A DNA stretch of 64,000 nucleotides from an uncultured Collinsella sp. (GCA_902476475.1 CABSDO010000001.1:1-64000); one strand, 5' to 3'; shown: positions 48,867 through 57,224, counted from the first letter of the stretch. Notes: a model not told the origin generated them from the sequence alone. Program-made: numbers and translations.

Positions 48867-49088
48867 GTGTGCGCCTTTCGCTCGAGGATGTCAATACGCT
48901 GAATCCTACAACAACGGTAGGTTCATTGCCCATTGTCATACAACGGTGAGCGCCGCCTTCGTGCTGGACGATTGCGTCGATTGCCATAGATACGGTGGAG
49001 CTTTGGGCGCCGGCGGCTTGGCACGCTAGAATAAATCAGTTGCGCAAAGACCGCCCGTTGTGTGGGCAGTTCATGATAGGAAGTTTCC

Positions 49089-50345
49089 ATGGCATTGCAG
49101 TTTACAGAGCGCGAGTTCATCCCCGTGCTGCTCGGTGGCGACATCAACGCCTACTCGGTGGCGCGCGCCTTCTACGAGGAGTACCAGGTCAAGAGTCTGG
49201 TCTTTGGCAAGTACCAGACGGGCCCTGCGTATCGAAGCCAGATTATCGACTACACGCCCAATGTCGACATCGATACCATGCCCGTGATGCTCGAGACCGT
49301 CAACGGCATTGCCCAGGCGCATGCCGATAAGACGATCGTCCTGATGGGCTGTGGCGATAACTATGTTGCCCTCGTGGCTCAGGCCAAGGATGCCCATGAG
49401 TTGGCGGATAACATCGTCGCGCCTTACGCTCCCTATAGCATGCTTGAACAGTGTCAGAAGAAGGAGATCTTCTACGAGCTGTGCGAGAAGCATGGCGTGC
49501 CCTATCCGCACACGTTTACCTTTACCAAGGCGATGCTCAATGCCCAGGGTGAGGCGCCTGCCGAAGTGCTCGACCAGATCGATTTTCCTTACCCGATGAT
49601 TCTGAAGCCTTCTGACGGCATCATGTGGTGGCAGCATGAGTTCGAGGGCCAGAAAAAGGCCTATGAGATTGCCGACCGCGCCGAGCTGGAACAGGTCATT
49701 CGCGATTCGTATGCCAGCGGCTATACCGACGATCTGATCTTGCAGGATCGCGTGCCCGGCAACGACGAGTACATGCGCGTGCTCACCAGCTATTCCGACC
49801 GCAACGGCAAGGTGCGCATGATGTGCCTGGGCCATGTGCTGCTCGAGGAGCATCAGCCTCACGGCGTCGGCAACCACGCCTGTATCATCACCGAGCCCAA
49901 TGACGAGCTCATGGGCGGCGTGCGCAAGCTACTCGAGGACCTGAACTTTGTGGGCTATTCCAACTTTGACGTTAAGTACGACGAGCGCGACGGCTCGTTT
50001 AAGTTCTTCGATTTCAACACGCGTCAGGGCCGCAGTAACTACTACGTCACCAACAGCGGCTTTAACGTTGCCAAGTATGTGGTGGACGAGTATGTGTTCA
50101 ACCGCCCGTTTGAGCCGGAGTTTGTGACGGCGCAGGACGAGGCGCTGTGGATGGTCGTCCCCATGGGCGTCGTCGACAAGTACGTCAAGGATCCTGAGCT
50201 GCGCGCTAAGGTGCATCGCCTGGACAAGGAAGGCAAGGGCGCCGACCCTTCGTTTATGAAGGGCGACTTTGTCTTTAACCGCTGGCTGCGCATGTGGCAC
50301 ACCAAGTTGCGCCACTTTAAGCTGTTCAAGACGTATTACAAGTAG
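49089..50345 (+). CDS. ATP-grasp ligase, probable D-aspartate ligase
   Basis: 418-residue cytosolic ATP-grasp protein. An N-terminal pre-ATP-grasp domain (FIPVLLGGDINAYSVARAFYEEYQVKS) is followed by the ATP-grasp fold with FPYPMILKPSDGIMWW, LILQDRVPGNDEYM and the Mg-binding FKFFDFNTRQGRSNYY. This matches the D-aspartate ligase (Asl) type that attaches D-Asp to the diamino acid of peptidoglycan precursors. The next gene is an aspartate racemase that would supply D-Asp, which strongly supports this role. ATG 49089 has AGGAAG upstream. A carboxylate-amine ligase of other specificity is the alternative. Confidence 0.82.
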   Translation: MALQFTEREFIPVLLGGDINAYSVARAFYEEYQVKSLVFGKYQTGPAYRSQIIDYTPNVDIDTMPVMLETVNGIAQAHADKTIVLMGCGDNYVALVAQAKDAHELADNIVAPYAPYSMLEQCQKKEIFYELCEKHGVPYPHTFTFTKAMLNAQGEAPAEVLDQIDFPYPMILKPSDGIMWWQHEFEGQKKAYEIADRAELEQVIRDSYASGYTDDLILQDRVPGNDEYMRVLTSYSDRNGKVRMMCLGHVLLEEHQPHGVGNHACIITEPNDELMGGVRKLLEDLNFVGYSNFDVKYDERDGSFKFFDFNTRQGRSNYYVTNSGFNVAKYVVDEYVFNRPFEPEFVTAQDEALWMVVPMGVVDKYVKDPELRAKVHRLDKEGKGADPSFMKGDFVFNRWLRMWHTKLRHFKLFKTYYK

Positions 50346-50429
50346 ATGAGTGCGGCGCCCGTCCGGTTTGCATCGAGCGGGCGCGGGTATGATACGCGCA
50401 ATTGCGCAAGCGTCACCAAGGAGGCGGCG

Positions 50430-51176
50430 ATGGAAAAGCTGGGAGTTATCGGCGGCATGGGCGCCGAGGCCACGTCGTATTACTACGACCAGGTGGTGCG
50501 TCATACGGCTGCTGCCTGCGATCAAGAACATATCGACATGGTGGTGCTCTCCAAGTCGACCATGCCCGACCGCACGCTGGCCATTAAGACCGGCGAGCAT
50601 GCCAAACTGCTGGCGACCATGAAAGAGTGTGCCCAGGCACTCGAGTCGCTGGGCTGTGCGCACATTGCCATTCCCTGCAACACGTCACACTACTTCTACG
50701 ACCAGATCCAGTCGTTTACCACAGTGCCGATTATCCACATGCCACGCGAGTCGGTTCGCTATGCCCTTGCGGGTGCGGTGATGGGGGAGTGCGAGTTCGA
50801 CCCCAACCTGAGTATGCCGGCCGAGCCGGTGCACAAGATTGGCATCATGGGAACCGACGGAACCGTGGGCGCGGGCGTCTACGGCCGCGAATGCGAGGCT
50901 GCGGGTGTTGAGGTCGTCTATCCCAGCGAGAAACGTCAGAACGATGTGATGTCGCTTATCTACGATGATGTGAAGGCCGGACGTGAGCCCGATATGGATA
51001 AGTTCGACCGCGTGATGTGGGAGTTCGCCCGTAGCGGCTGCGACCGCGTCATTCTGGCCTGCACCGAGCTCTCGGTGCTGCAGAAGTACCGAGAGATGCC
51101 CGAGGTCACCCTCGACGCCATGGACGTCCTGGTGCGCGAATCCATCATCCGCAGCGGCGCCCCCTACCGCCTCTAG
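50430..51176 (+). CDS. Aspartate/glutamate racemase family protein
   Basis: 248 residues, PLP-independent racemase. The two catalytic cysteines are in IAIPCNTSHYF and VILACTELSVL, and the N-terminus has the family's VIGGMGAEATSYYY. Aspartate racemases share GGMG and TELS, so L-Asp to D-Asp is preferred over glutamate. AAGGAGG precedes ATG 50430, 84 nt after the ATP-grasp gene, with no terminator between, so they form an operon. Confidence 0.88.
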   Translation: MEKLGVIGGMGAEATSYYYDQVVRHTAAACDQEHIDMVVLSKSTMPDRTLAIKTGEHAKLLATMKECAQALESLGCAHIAIPCNTSHYFYDQIQSFTTVPIIHMPRESVRYALAGAVMGECEFDPNLSMPAEPVHKIGIMGTDGTVGAGVYGRECEAAGVEVVYPSEKRQNDVMSLIYDDVKAGREPDMDKFDRVMWEFARSGCDRVILACTELSVLQKYREMPEVTLDAMDVLVRESIIRSGAPYRL

Positions 51177-51181
51177 CTTCT

Positions 51182-51219
51182 GACCTGCCAAAAAGGGACA
51201 GGTTTATTTTGGTAGGTTT
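51182..51219. repeat. Quasi-palindromic intergenic repeat, copy B
   Basis: Core 51188-51212 is the exact reverse complement of 277-301. The flanking GACCTG and TAGGTT keep the same orientation as in copy A, so only the core is inverted relative to its flanks. Confidence 0.7.
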
Positions 51220-51235
51220 TATCTGGTGAAACAGT

Positions 51236-51275
51236 AAAGGCCTCGGCTCGTTTGGTGCGAGCCGAGGCCTTTTGC
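51236..51275. terminator. Bidirectional terminator after the racemase
   Basis: A perfect 15-bp stem (51236-51250 with 51258-51272) with 7-nt loop and T-run on both strands, between the racemase (plus) and ecfT (minus). Confidence 0.9.
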
Positions 51276-51301
51276 GTTGGGCGGTTGCTGTCGGTGGTGA
51301 A

Positions 51302-52048
51302 CTAGAACAGGAAACCGATGGCGATGAGGGCGATGCTGACGATGAGCACGGCGATGTCCAGGCCCTTGATGGGGTAGCGCTTGTACGAGCTGGCGCGCGT
51401 ACGCAGGTAGAAGCCGCGCTGTTCTGCCGCCAAGGCTGTGGCATCGGTCTTGCCCACGCTCGAGATGAGCAGTGGCACGCACAGTGGCAGCATGAGCTTA
51501 AGCTTCTTGATGGGGTTCTTGGTGTCGTACTCGACGCCGCGTGCGGTCTGCGCCTCCATGATGGCGTTCATCTCCTGACCAAACACCGGCACAAAGCGCA
51601 ACGCCGTGGTAAAGGTGAAGGCATAGCGATACGGCACGTGCAGCACCTCGACGCAGGCGTTGGCAAGGTCGTTGAGTTTGGTCACCATGAGCATGAGGAT
51701 GAGTGGTAACGCCACGCTCAGTAGGCGCAGACAGGCCTTCGATCCCGTGATGAGGCCCGTGTCGGTGATAAAGCCCCACACCACGTTGCCATCGCGCATA
51801 AAGGCCAGCTGGAGCACCAGCATGATAAGCGCGAGCGGAATCAGCAACTTGAGCAGCGAGAACAGACGGTCGACGACGCCGGCATAGGCACCCAGCGCAA
51901 GGGTGAGTGCCAAAAAGCCCAGCAGCGCCACGTAGGTGTCGGACAAAAAGATGCCGACGATGATGGCGGCGGCGAGGCCCAGTTTGACGACGGGGTTTAG
52001 GCGATGCAGCAGTGTATCGCCCGGCATGTAGTCGATGACGTTAACCAC
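51302..52048 (-). CDS. ecfT: ECF transporter transmembrane (T) component
   Basis: 248 residues, EcfT/CbiQ family. Five or so membrane helices are visible (VVKLGLAAAIIVGIFLS, VALLGFLALTLALGAYAG, LLKLLIPLALIMLVLQLAF and others). The coupling motifs of T components are present: an ARG in EAQTARGVEY and the late ATALAAEQRGFYLRT, which contact the ATPases. The start is GTG 52048, which overlaps the ATPase stop by 8 nt behind AAGGAGATGG; an ATG at 52081 lies inside the ATPase gene. It works with the double ATPase and the S component of the same operon. Confidence 0.88.
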   Translation of the reverse strand: MVNVIDYMPGDTLLHRLNPVVKLGLAAAIIVGIFLSDTYVALLGFLALTLALGAYAGVVDRLFSLLKLLIPLALIMLVLQLAFMRDGNVVWGFITDTGLITGSKACLRLLSVALPLILMLMVTKLNDLANACVEVLHVPYRYAFTFTTALRFVPVFGQEMNAIMEAQTARGVEYDTKNPIKKLKLMLPLCVPLLISSVGKTDATALAAEQRGFYLRTRASSYKRYPIKGLDIAVLIVSIALIAIGFLF

Positions 52049-53792
52049 GGTGGACCATCTCCTTGGTAATTCGAACGACATCGGTGACCTCGCTCACCTG
52101 CGCAAAAGCGGGCGAGACGGAAGATGCCAGACGGCGCGAGAGTTCGATGACCTGGGGCGGCTCAACGTAGGCATGCTGCATGAGTTCGATGTTCGAGAAC
52201 AGCTCGTGCGTGCGGCCGCGGTCGAGGATGCGACCGTCGGCCATTACCACAATGCGCTCGGCAAAATCCGAGACGACTTCCATATCGTGGCAGACCATGA
52301 TGACGGCGCAACCGCGCTCGGCCATGGTGCGTACCGTTTCCATCACGGTCATGCACTCGCGGTAGTCCAAGCCGCTCGTGGGCTCGTCGAGCACGACGAT
52401 CTTGGGCTCAACCACTACGACGGAGGCAAGTGCCACCATTTGTCGCTGGCCACGCGAAAGCGAGAACGGTGCCTCGTCGGCGGGCAGACCAAAGCGGTCG
52501 ATGACCAGCTGGGCGCGGCGCAGCGCCTCGGCACGGTCCATGCCGCCCAGCTCCAAGCCAAAGGCGACCTCGTCGAGCACGGTATCCTTGCAGATCTGGC
52601 GGTCGGGGTTTTGGAAGAGCGGTGCGACCTCGCGGGCAATGCGGCTCGTGGGGACGGTTGCAGTATCCAGGCCCGTAACGCGCACGCTGCCCGAGGCGGG
52701 CTTAAGCAGGCCCGTGAGCAGCTTGGTGAGCGTGGTCTTGCCGGCACCGTTCTGGCCGACGATGCCCACGAGCTCGCCAGGATAGAGCGTCAGGCTAAGG
52801 TCGTGTACGGCGGCGCCGCCATTGGGATAGGCAAACTCAACATGGTCGAAGGTGAGTACGGGTTCGGCGTCCTTGGCATGAGGACGCAACGACGGTGCAT
52901 GCGGGGAACCGGCGGGCGCCTGGGCTTCGATAGCCGCGCGTGCGGGGTCGACGATGCCCGAAATCAGGCGCTCGGCCTCGTCGACATCCAAGCAAGGAGT
53001 ACCGCTTACTAGACCATCGGTTTCGAGGCTATTGAAGATACGCGTGACGCGAGGGCAGTCGACGCCGATGGCACGAAGCTCGTCGGTATGCGCGAAGACC
53101 TCGTGTGGCTCGCCCTGCAGCGCGATTTCGCCATGGTTGAGCACGAGCACGCGGTTGCAGTACTCCGAGAGCAGGGCGACCTTTTGCTCAACGACGACGA
53201 TGGTGATTCCAAGTGCGCGGTTTGCCTCACGCAGCGTCTCGAAGACCAACGTGGAGCTGGCGGGGTCGAGTGCCGCGGTGGGCTCGTCTAGAACCAAGAC
53301 GCGCGGGCGCATGGCGAGGATGGCGGCGATGGCTACCTTTTGCTTCTGTCCGCCCGAGAGCGTGGCGATCTCGCGGTCGCGCAGGTCGCTGATGCCGACG
53401 GTCTCGAGCGTTTCGCTCACGCGCTGCTCGATCTGGTCGTGGGGAACGCCAAAGTTCTCGAGGCCAAAGAGCATCTCGTCCTCGACGATCGAAGCGACCA
53501 TCTGCGTGTCGATATCCTGTAGCACACTGCCGACGATTTGCGACACGTCGGCGAGCGAGACTTCGCAGGTGTCGTGGCCGTCGACCATAACGGACCCAAA
53601 GAACGTGCCGGTGTAGTGGTGGGGCACGGCGCCCGACAGGCAGGCGGCAAGCGTGGACTTGCCGGCGCCCGAGGGCCCGATGATGCCGATGAAATCTCCC
53701 TTGTTCACGCTGAGCGAGATGTGGCTGAGCGCCTGCTCGGTTTGCGTGCCATAGGAGAACGAGACATCGTCGACGTTGATGATCGTTTCCAT
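52041..53792 (-). CDS. ECF transporter ATPase with both ATPase domains fused
   Basis: 583 residues holding two complete ABC ATPase domains that are separate EcfA1/EcfA2 subunits in most Firmicutes. Domain 1: GPSGAGKST near 40-48, LSGGQKQKV, LVLDEPTAALDP. Domain 2: GQNGAGKTT near 350, a degenerate signature LSRGQRQMV, VVLDEPTSGLDY. A linker of about 60 residues with Pro/Ala lies between. It powers uptake through the T component. Product length is close to other fused ECF/cobalt-type ATPases in actinobacteria. It is separated from the S-component gene by a 100-bp palindromic element. Confidence 0.9.
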   Translation of the reverse strand: METIINVDDVSFSYGTQTEQALSHISLSVNKGDFIGIIGPSGAGKSTLAACLSGAVPHHYTGTFFGSVMVDGHDTCEVSLADVSQIVGSVLQDIDTQMVASIVEDEMLFGLENFGVPHDQIEQRVSETLETVGISDLRDREIATLSGGQKQKVAIAAILAMRPRVLVLDEPTAALDPASSTLVFETLREANRALGITIVVVEQKVALLSEYCNRVLVLNHGEIALQGEPHEVFAHTDELRAIGVDCPRVTRIFNSLETDGLVSGTPCLDVDEAERLISGIVDPARAAIEAQAPAGSPHAPSLRPHAKDAEPVLTFDHVEFAYPNGGAAVHDLSLTLYPGELVGIVGQNGAGKTTLTKLLTGLLKPASGSVRVTGLDTATVPTSRIAREVAPLFQNPDRQICKDTVLDEVAFGLELGGMDRAEALRRAQLVIDRFGLPADEAPFSLSRGQRQMVALASVVVVEPKIVVLDEPTSGLDYRECMTVMETVRTMAERGCAVIMVCHDMEVVSDFAERIVVMADGRILDRGRTHELFSNIELMQHAYVEPPQVIELSRRLASSVSPAFAQVSEVTDVVRITKEMVHRG

Positions 53793-53843
53793 GGATACCT
53801 TTCATAGTCATTGGGGACAGTCTTTGGTGGTGAAGCACGGAGA

Positions 53844-53944
53844 CGGCTTTACGAGGTGCCCCAGGTTGGCGCGAAAGAGGAGCGAAGCGTACTTGGGTAC
53901 GCGAGCGTCGAATGAACGCCAAGATGGGGTGGCTCGTAAAGCCG
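53844..53944. repeat. 100-bp palindromic element, copy 2
   Basis: Outer arms CGGCTTTACGAG (53844-53855) and CTCGTAAAGCCG (53933-53944) pair perfectly over 12 bp. Inside, TTGGCG pairs with CGCCAA, and GCGTAC with GTACGC at the centre. The core matches the reverse complement of 27271-27370, but the outer arms differ in sequence while staying complementary. It sits inside the ECF operon, between the S and ATPase genes. Confidence 0.8.
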
Positions 53945-53950
53945 AGCAGG

Positions 53951-54523
53951 TTAGTTGAGCTTAAGGGCCTTCTGGATGGGCAAGTAGAGGGCGCCGACCA
54001 GAATGGCGTTAAAGACGGCGGTCATGGCGACGACGGGCAACATGGCGGCGGCGAGCTCGCCGACCACGCCGAGCATGGCCATCTTGATGACCATGAAGAT
54101 GACGCCGGAGACAAAGGTGGTCAGGAAGGTTGCGACAATGGCGATCGCGGGCTTGGCCTGACCGTTCTTGCCGGCGGCGTTGACGATGCCGGCCATGAGC
54201 ATGGCGGCGATGCCCTCAGCGGCAAAATCGACGAACGGCGAAGTGGTGGTGATCTGGATTACGGCAGCCGAGATGAGGCCAATGACGAGCGCCTGGCCGA
54301 TGTTGGGGCGAACGACCAGGATGGTGAGGCAGAAGGCCGAGATGATGAACTCGGGGCTGATCATGCCGCCCGAGATGCCTGAGATGGCCTTGCCGACGGT
54401 GAAGTTGAGGATGAAGCCGGCGGCGAGCAGGATGGCGAGCAGGACGAGGGCGCGGACGTCGAGTTTGCCGCGGTCGGCGGTCTGGACGGTGCGGGGCTGG
54501 GTGGCGGTGGTGTTCTGAGACAT
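53951..54523 (-). CDS. ECF transporter substrate-binding (S) component, probably for tryptophan
   Basis: 190 residues with about five to six hydrophobic helices (ALVLLAILLAAGFILNF, FIISAFCLTILVV, ALVIGLISAAVIQIT and others) and the helix-1 Ala-rich pattern that S components use to dock onto EcfT. It heads the operon S-ATPase-T. The family alone does not reveal the substrate, but the leader in front has three successive Trp codons and an attenuator, so L-tryptophan or a close relative is the probable cargo, as with TrpP of Bacillus. ATG 54523 follows GAAAGGA. Confidence 0.83.
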   Translation of the reverse strand: MSQNTTATQPRTVQTADRGKLDVRALVLLAILLAAGFILNFTVGKAISGISGGMISPEFIISAFCLTILVVRPNIGQALVIGLISAAVIQITTTSPFVDFAAEGIAAMLMAGIVNAAGKNGQAKPAIAIVATFLTTFVSGVIFMVIKMAMLGVVGELAAAMLPVVAMTAVFNAILVGALYLPIQKALKLN

Positions 54524-54569
54524 GGTGAAAATCCTTTCGGAAGGGGGGGTGCAAGAGAAAAGCGGGGGC

Positions 54570-54590
54570 GCGTGATGCGAATGCGATCGG
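54570..54590. repeat. Inverted-repeat partner of the leader coding region
   Basis: These 21 bases are the reverse complement of 54679-54699 with one mismatch. The two arms flank the attenuator terminator, so in RNA the leader-peptide region could pair with the segment between the terminator and the S-component gene. Confidence 0.75.
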
Positions 54591-54601
54591 GCTCGAGATA
54601 G

Positions 54602-54632
54602 AAAAAGGCCCCCGGTCGAAACCGGAGGCCTT
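54602..54632 (-). terminator. Attenuator terminator of the ECF operon
   Basis: On the minus strand AAGGCCTCCGGT-ttcg-ACCGGGGGCCTT (12 bp, one mismatch or wobble) is followed by TTTTTC. It lies 37 nt after the leader-peptide stop and 79 nt before the S-component start, so read-through decides operon expression. Confidence 0.85.
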
Positions 54633-54668
54633 CCAATCACCTAGAGCGCAAAAACAGGCGTGAGGGAC

Positions 54669-54737
54669 TCACTGTCGACCGATCGTATTCGCATCACGCC
54701 ACCACCAGTTGTTGAGAGACTTCATCGTGTTCTTCAT
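54669..54737 (-). CDS. Trp leader peptide with three consecutive Trp codons
   Basis: 22-codon frame behind AAAGGAG (spacing 9). Residues 11-13 are WWW (TGG TGG TGG), preceded by MKNTMKSLNN. This is the classic leader-peptide design in which scarce charged tRNA-Trp stalls the ribosome and changes RNA folding. TGGCGTGA at the third Trp codon can pair with TCACGCC just after the stop (about 54653-54660), giving alternative structures before the terminator at 54632. A -10 TATAGT lies upstream at 54796-54801 (minus strand). Confidence 0.88.
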   Translation of the reverse strand: MKNTMKSLNNWWWRDANTIGRQ

Positions 54738-54795
54738 GTTGGTGGCTCCTTTCGTGATACCGTGGCACGGTCGCACCTAGTTGCTGTTGCGCTGC

Positions 54796-54801
54796 ACTAT
54801 A
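54796..54801 (-). promoter_or_regulatory. -10 box of the ECF operon promoter
   Basis: TATAGT on the minus strand, about 60 nt before the leader-peptide ATG. The -35 region is weak, so the assignment rests on the -10 and position. Confidence 0.45.
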
Positions 54802-54875
54802 GCACAGCGAAGTGCGTGCGGGGAAATCTTTTTTGAAAAGATTTCAGGCGGGTTTCCCGCCGGTCAAAAGAGCGG

Positions 54876-54917
54876 GCTGGGCGGGCGAGGCTGCCATTGC
54901 TGCCTTGCCCGCCCAGC
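54876..54917 (-). terminator. Terminator after the C69 dipeptidase
   Basis: A long GC-rich hairpin (GCTGGGCGGGC...GCCCGCCCAGC, about 19 bp with a 4-nt loop and few mismatches) starts 7 nt after the stop of the minus-strand gene. The T-tract is weak (CTCTTTTG downstream). Confidence 0.75.
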
Positions 54918-54924
54918 TAAGACG

Positions 54925-56919
54925 TTACTCCTTATTGCGACGGTAGAGGAAGTAACCGCCCGCGGAGATAACGGCAACGCCAGCGATGGCGAATGCAGCC
55001 ACCACGCGGCCATCAAAACGATCACCGGTGGTGGGCAGGCCGCCCTTGGTGTTCGTCTTGTTGGTGGTTACCGTGGTCGTGGTGTCCGACTTGCCAGGCT
55101 TCTCGGGCTTGGTGGTGGGCTGCTCGGGCTTACCGGGCTGCTCGGGGGTACCGGGCTGCTCGGGGGTACCGGGCTGCTCAGGAGTACCAGGCTGCTCGGG
55201 AGTGCCAGGCTGATCCGGGGTTACCGGGTCGGTGGCAAGAGCGTCCTTGGCGTAGGTGATGGACTCCTTGAGGCCATGGGTCTCGGTGTTCAGGTCGCTC
55301 GGGGTGAAGGGCTGGTCGAAGTTCTCAGCCTTCAGATAGGCGCGCATCTCCTGGAGCAGGGCCTTGCACTTCTTGTAGGTGTTCTCGGTGGCAGCCTTGC
55401 CTGCCTTGTTGGCCAGAGCGGTGCGACCCTCGGTGGTCGTCTCGGCCAGCATAGCGGCGTCAACTTCCTTGTTCTGCTCGATGAGCTCGTTCTGGAGCGC
55501 GTCGAGGTAGGTGCGGACACTGGTGGCGAATTGTGCGCGGTTTTCGAAGCAAAGCGAGTTGATGTCCATCAGGACGTAGTTAATGGAGTTTTCGGGCTCC
55601 TCGTTGTTCACGATGTCCGTCTCGCTGCAGTGACCATAATCAACGGTCTGGTCGCTGAAGTAGGGGCTGACTTCGGTCATCAGAGCGGAGTATAGCGGGA
55701 TAGCGACGGAGAACTCGGCGCAGGAGAGCATCTCCCACTGGATGGTTGCAACCTCGGGGTCATAGCCCTTTCGAATCTGGAAGAGGTTGGCCTCGGCGTT
55801 GCGGTCGGAACCGATGCTGCTGACACCGTCAGTATTGGCATTAAGGCCGGGGACTTTTTCACCGCGGTTGCCGAAGGCGCGAATCAGCTCAAACGTGTTC
55901 CAGTCGGACTTGCTGGGCTGGAAGAACAGCGGCTGCATCTCATGAACCATGGCACCGAGCGTGACGTCATTCTTGTCCTTGTCCTTGACGATCTCGTAGT
56001 CGGTGCCCTCGGTCAGCGGAGCCATAAAGTAGTCACGGCCCTGGATATAACGCGCCCAAGAGCCCATGCCCGTATTGTTGATAGATGCACCGTAGGTCTG
56101 GGCAACATCGAACTGTCCGTCTTCAAAGTACTTGGCGAAGCCCTTCTCTTCGGGCATAGTCTTGATCCCCTCAGAGTGGAGGCAGTTCTCAGGATCGTCA
56201 AGATTGACCTGGAAATTGAGGTTACTAATGTTGGGGTTGACCGAAGCGACGTCGTCGGTCAGCTTCATAGCGATCCACTGGTGGCCGGAAAGCGCGGCGA
56301 ACAGCCAAGTCTCGGTGTTGTCGGCGATGACAATCTGGTCGTTGGAGCAGACGCCCTGCTCGTCAATCAGACTGCCGATAAGCTCGACGCCCTCGCGGGC
56401 CGTTGCGCTCTCGCCCAAGATGACGCCCGCGTAGCTGTACTCGCCGATGCCGGTATTTTTGACCTCGGGATTTGCTTTGTGGGCATGCTTGGTCGTGGGA
56501 TCCGCTGCCTTGGCATCGTCGTTGTAGGAGGTGCTCAGTGTTGCGGAGCAGGAGACGCCCTTCTCATTGATGCCGGCCTCGGAGTAGGCATCCCAGCGTC
56601 CGTCCCACTCAGCAGGATGGTCGCGCACGTAGCTGTAACGATACGTAGTCTTGGTCGAGGTGTAGGAGAATCCGGACTCGTCCGAGCTGTAGGTATGACC
56701 AGGGCCATAAGAGGGCTCGATGCCATAGTGTTTGAGGTAACGAGTGCCAATGTCCTCGGTGCGGCCATAGTACGTGTTACCGTCGGCCGTAAGGTTCTTG
56801 CCCATGTACATCTGCGTGCAGGCGAGCGCAGACGTCGGCATGGACATGATGGTTGCAGCTCCAAAGGCGAGGCCTATGCCAAGCTTTTTGAGCGCGTTGA
56901 CGGGGTGAGTTTTCCTCAT
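54925..56919 (-). CDS. Sortase-anchored C69-family dipeptidase
   Basis: 664 residues, exported. The signal peptide (1-33) ends SALA, directly before Cys34, which in peptidase C69 becomes the N-terminal nucleophile (ACTQMYMGKNLTADG). Family blocks GRTEDI, EAGINEKGVSCSATLS, GVILGESATAREGVELIGSLIDEQG and ADNTETWLF follow. The C-terminus has Pro-rich repeats of PGTPEQ, the sortase motif LPTTG (628-632), a membrane helix and RRNKE. It should be a cell-wall-bound dipeptidase releasing amino acids from peptides. The repeat tract is encoded by near-identical 18-bp units (about 55118-55225) and may vary in number between strains. Confidence 0.92.
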   Translation of the reverse strand: MRKTHPVNALKKLGIGLAFGAATIMSMPTSALACTQMYMGKNLTADGNTYYGRTEDIGTRYLKHYGIEPSYGPGHTYSSDESGFSYTSTKTTYRYSYVRDHPAEWDGRWDAYSEAGINEKGVSCSATLSTSYNDDAKAADPTTKHAHKANPEVKNTGIGEYSYAGVILGESATAREGVELIGSLIDEQGVCSNDQIVIADNTETWLFAALSGHQWIAMKLTDDVASVNPNISNLNFQVNLDDPENCLHSEGIKTMPEEKGFAKYFEDGQFDVAQTYGASINNTGMGSWARYIQGRDYFMAPLTEGTDYEIVKDKDKNDVTLGAMVHEMQPLFFQPSKSDWNTFELIRAFGNRGEKVPGLNANTDGVSSIGSDRNAEANLFQIRKGYDPEVATIQWEMLSCAEFSVAIPLYSALMTEVSPYFSDQTVDYGHCSETDIVNNEEPENSINYVLMDINSLCFENRAQFATSVRTYLDALQNELIEQNKEVDAAMLAETTTEGRTALANKAGKAATENTYKKCKALLQEMRAYLKAENFDQPFTPSDLNTETHGLKESITYAKDALATDPVTPDQPGTPEQPGTPEQPGTPEQPGTPEQPGKPEQPTTKPEKPGKSDTTTTVTTNKTNTKGGLPTTGDRFDGRVVAAFAIAGVAVISAGGYFLYRRNKE

Positions 56920-56938
56920 TTTCCCTCCCAGCGTGCGA

Positions 56939-56962
56939 AAGCCCTCTGTCGCCAGAGGGCTT
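56939..56962 (-). other. Hairpin in the leader of the C69 dipeptidase gene
   Basis: A perfect 10-bp stem (56939-56948 with 56953-56962) with a 4-nt loop, followed in the minus-strand RNA by TTTCG, lies 19 nt before the start codon. It may be a weak attenuator or mRNA-stabilising structure. The rest of 56963-57150 is AT-rich, probably the promoter, and no gene is seen. Confidence 0.5.
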
Positions 56963-57155
56963 CAGCCAATAAAGACACCTCATTAGCGTAACGAACTGGA
57001 AACAATATTCATCTATGAAAGAAACTTACTCGATAAGCGTGATGAAATATGCGATGAGCGGTTAATTGTACTCAGTTTATAGCTTTACTTTAATAAAGAC
57101 GCCCTGTAATTACTGTAGCCAAATAAAGCAGCTGGGAATGCTCGAAATGAAAATC

Positions 57156-57186
57156 CCCGCTGTTTGGCAAATGCATAAACAGCGGG
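57156..57186 (-). terminator. Terminator after the small membrane peptide
   Basis: On the minus strand CCCGCTGTTT pairs with AAACAGCGGG (10 bp, 11-nt loop), followed by GATTTTC. It ends the dagK-like transcript. Confidence 0.75.
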
Positions 57187-57224
57187 AGAGTTGATAACTG
57201 GATGAATATCATACTAATGTGGAA

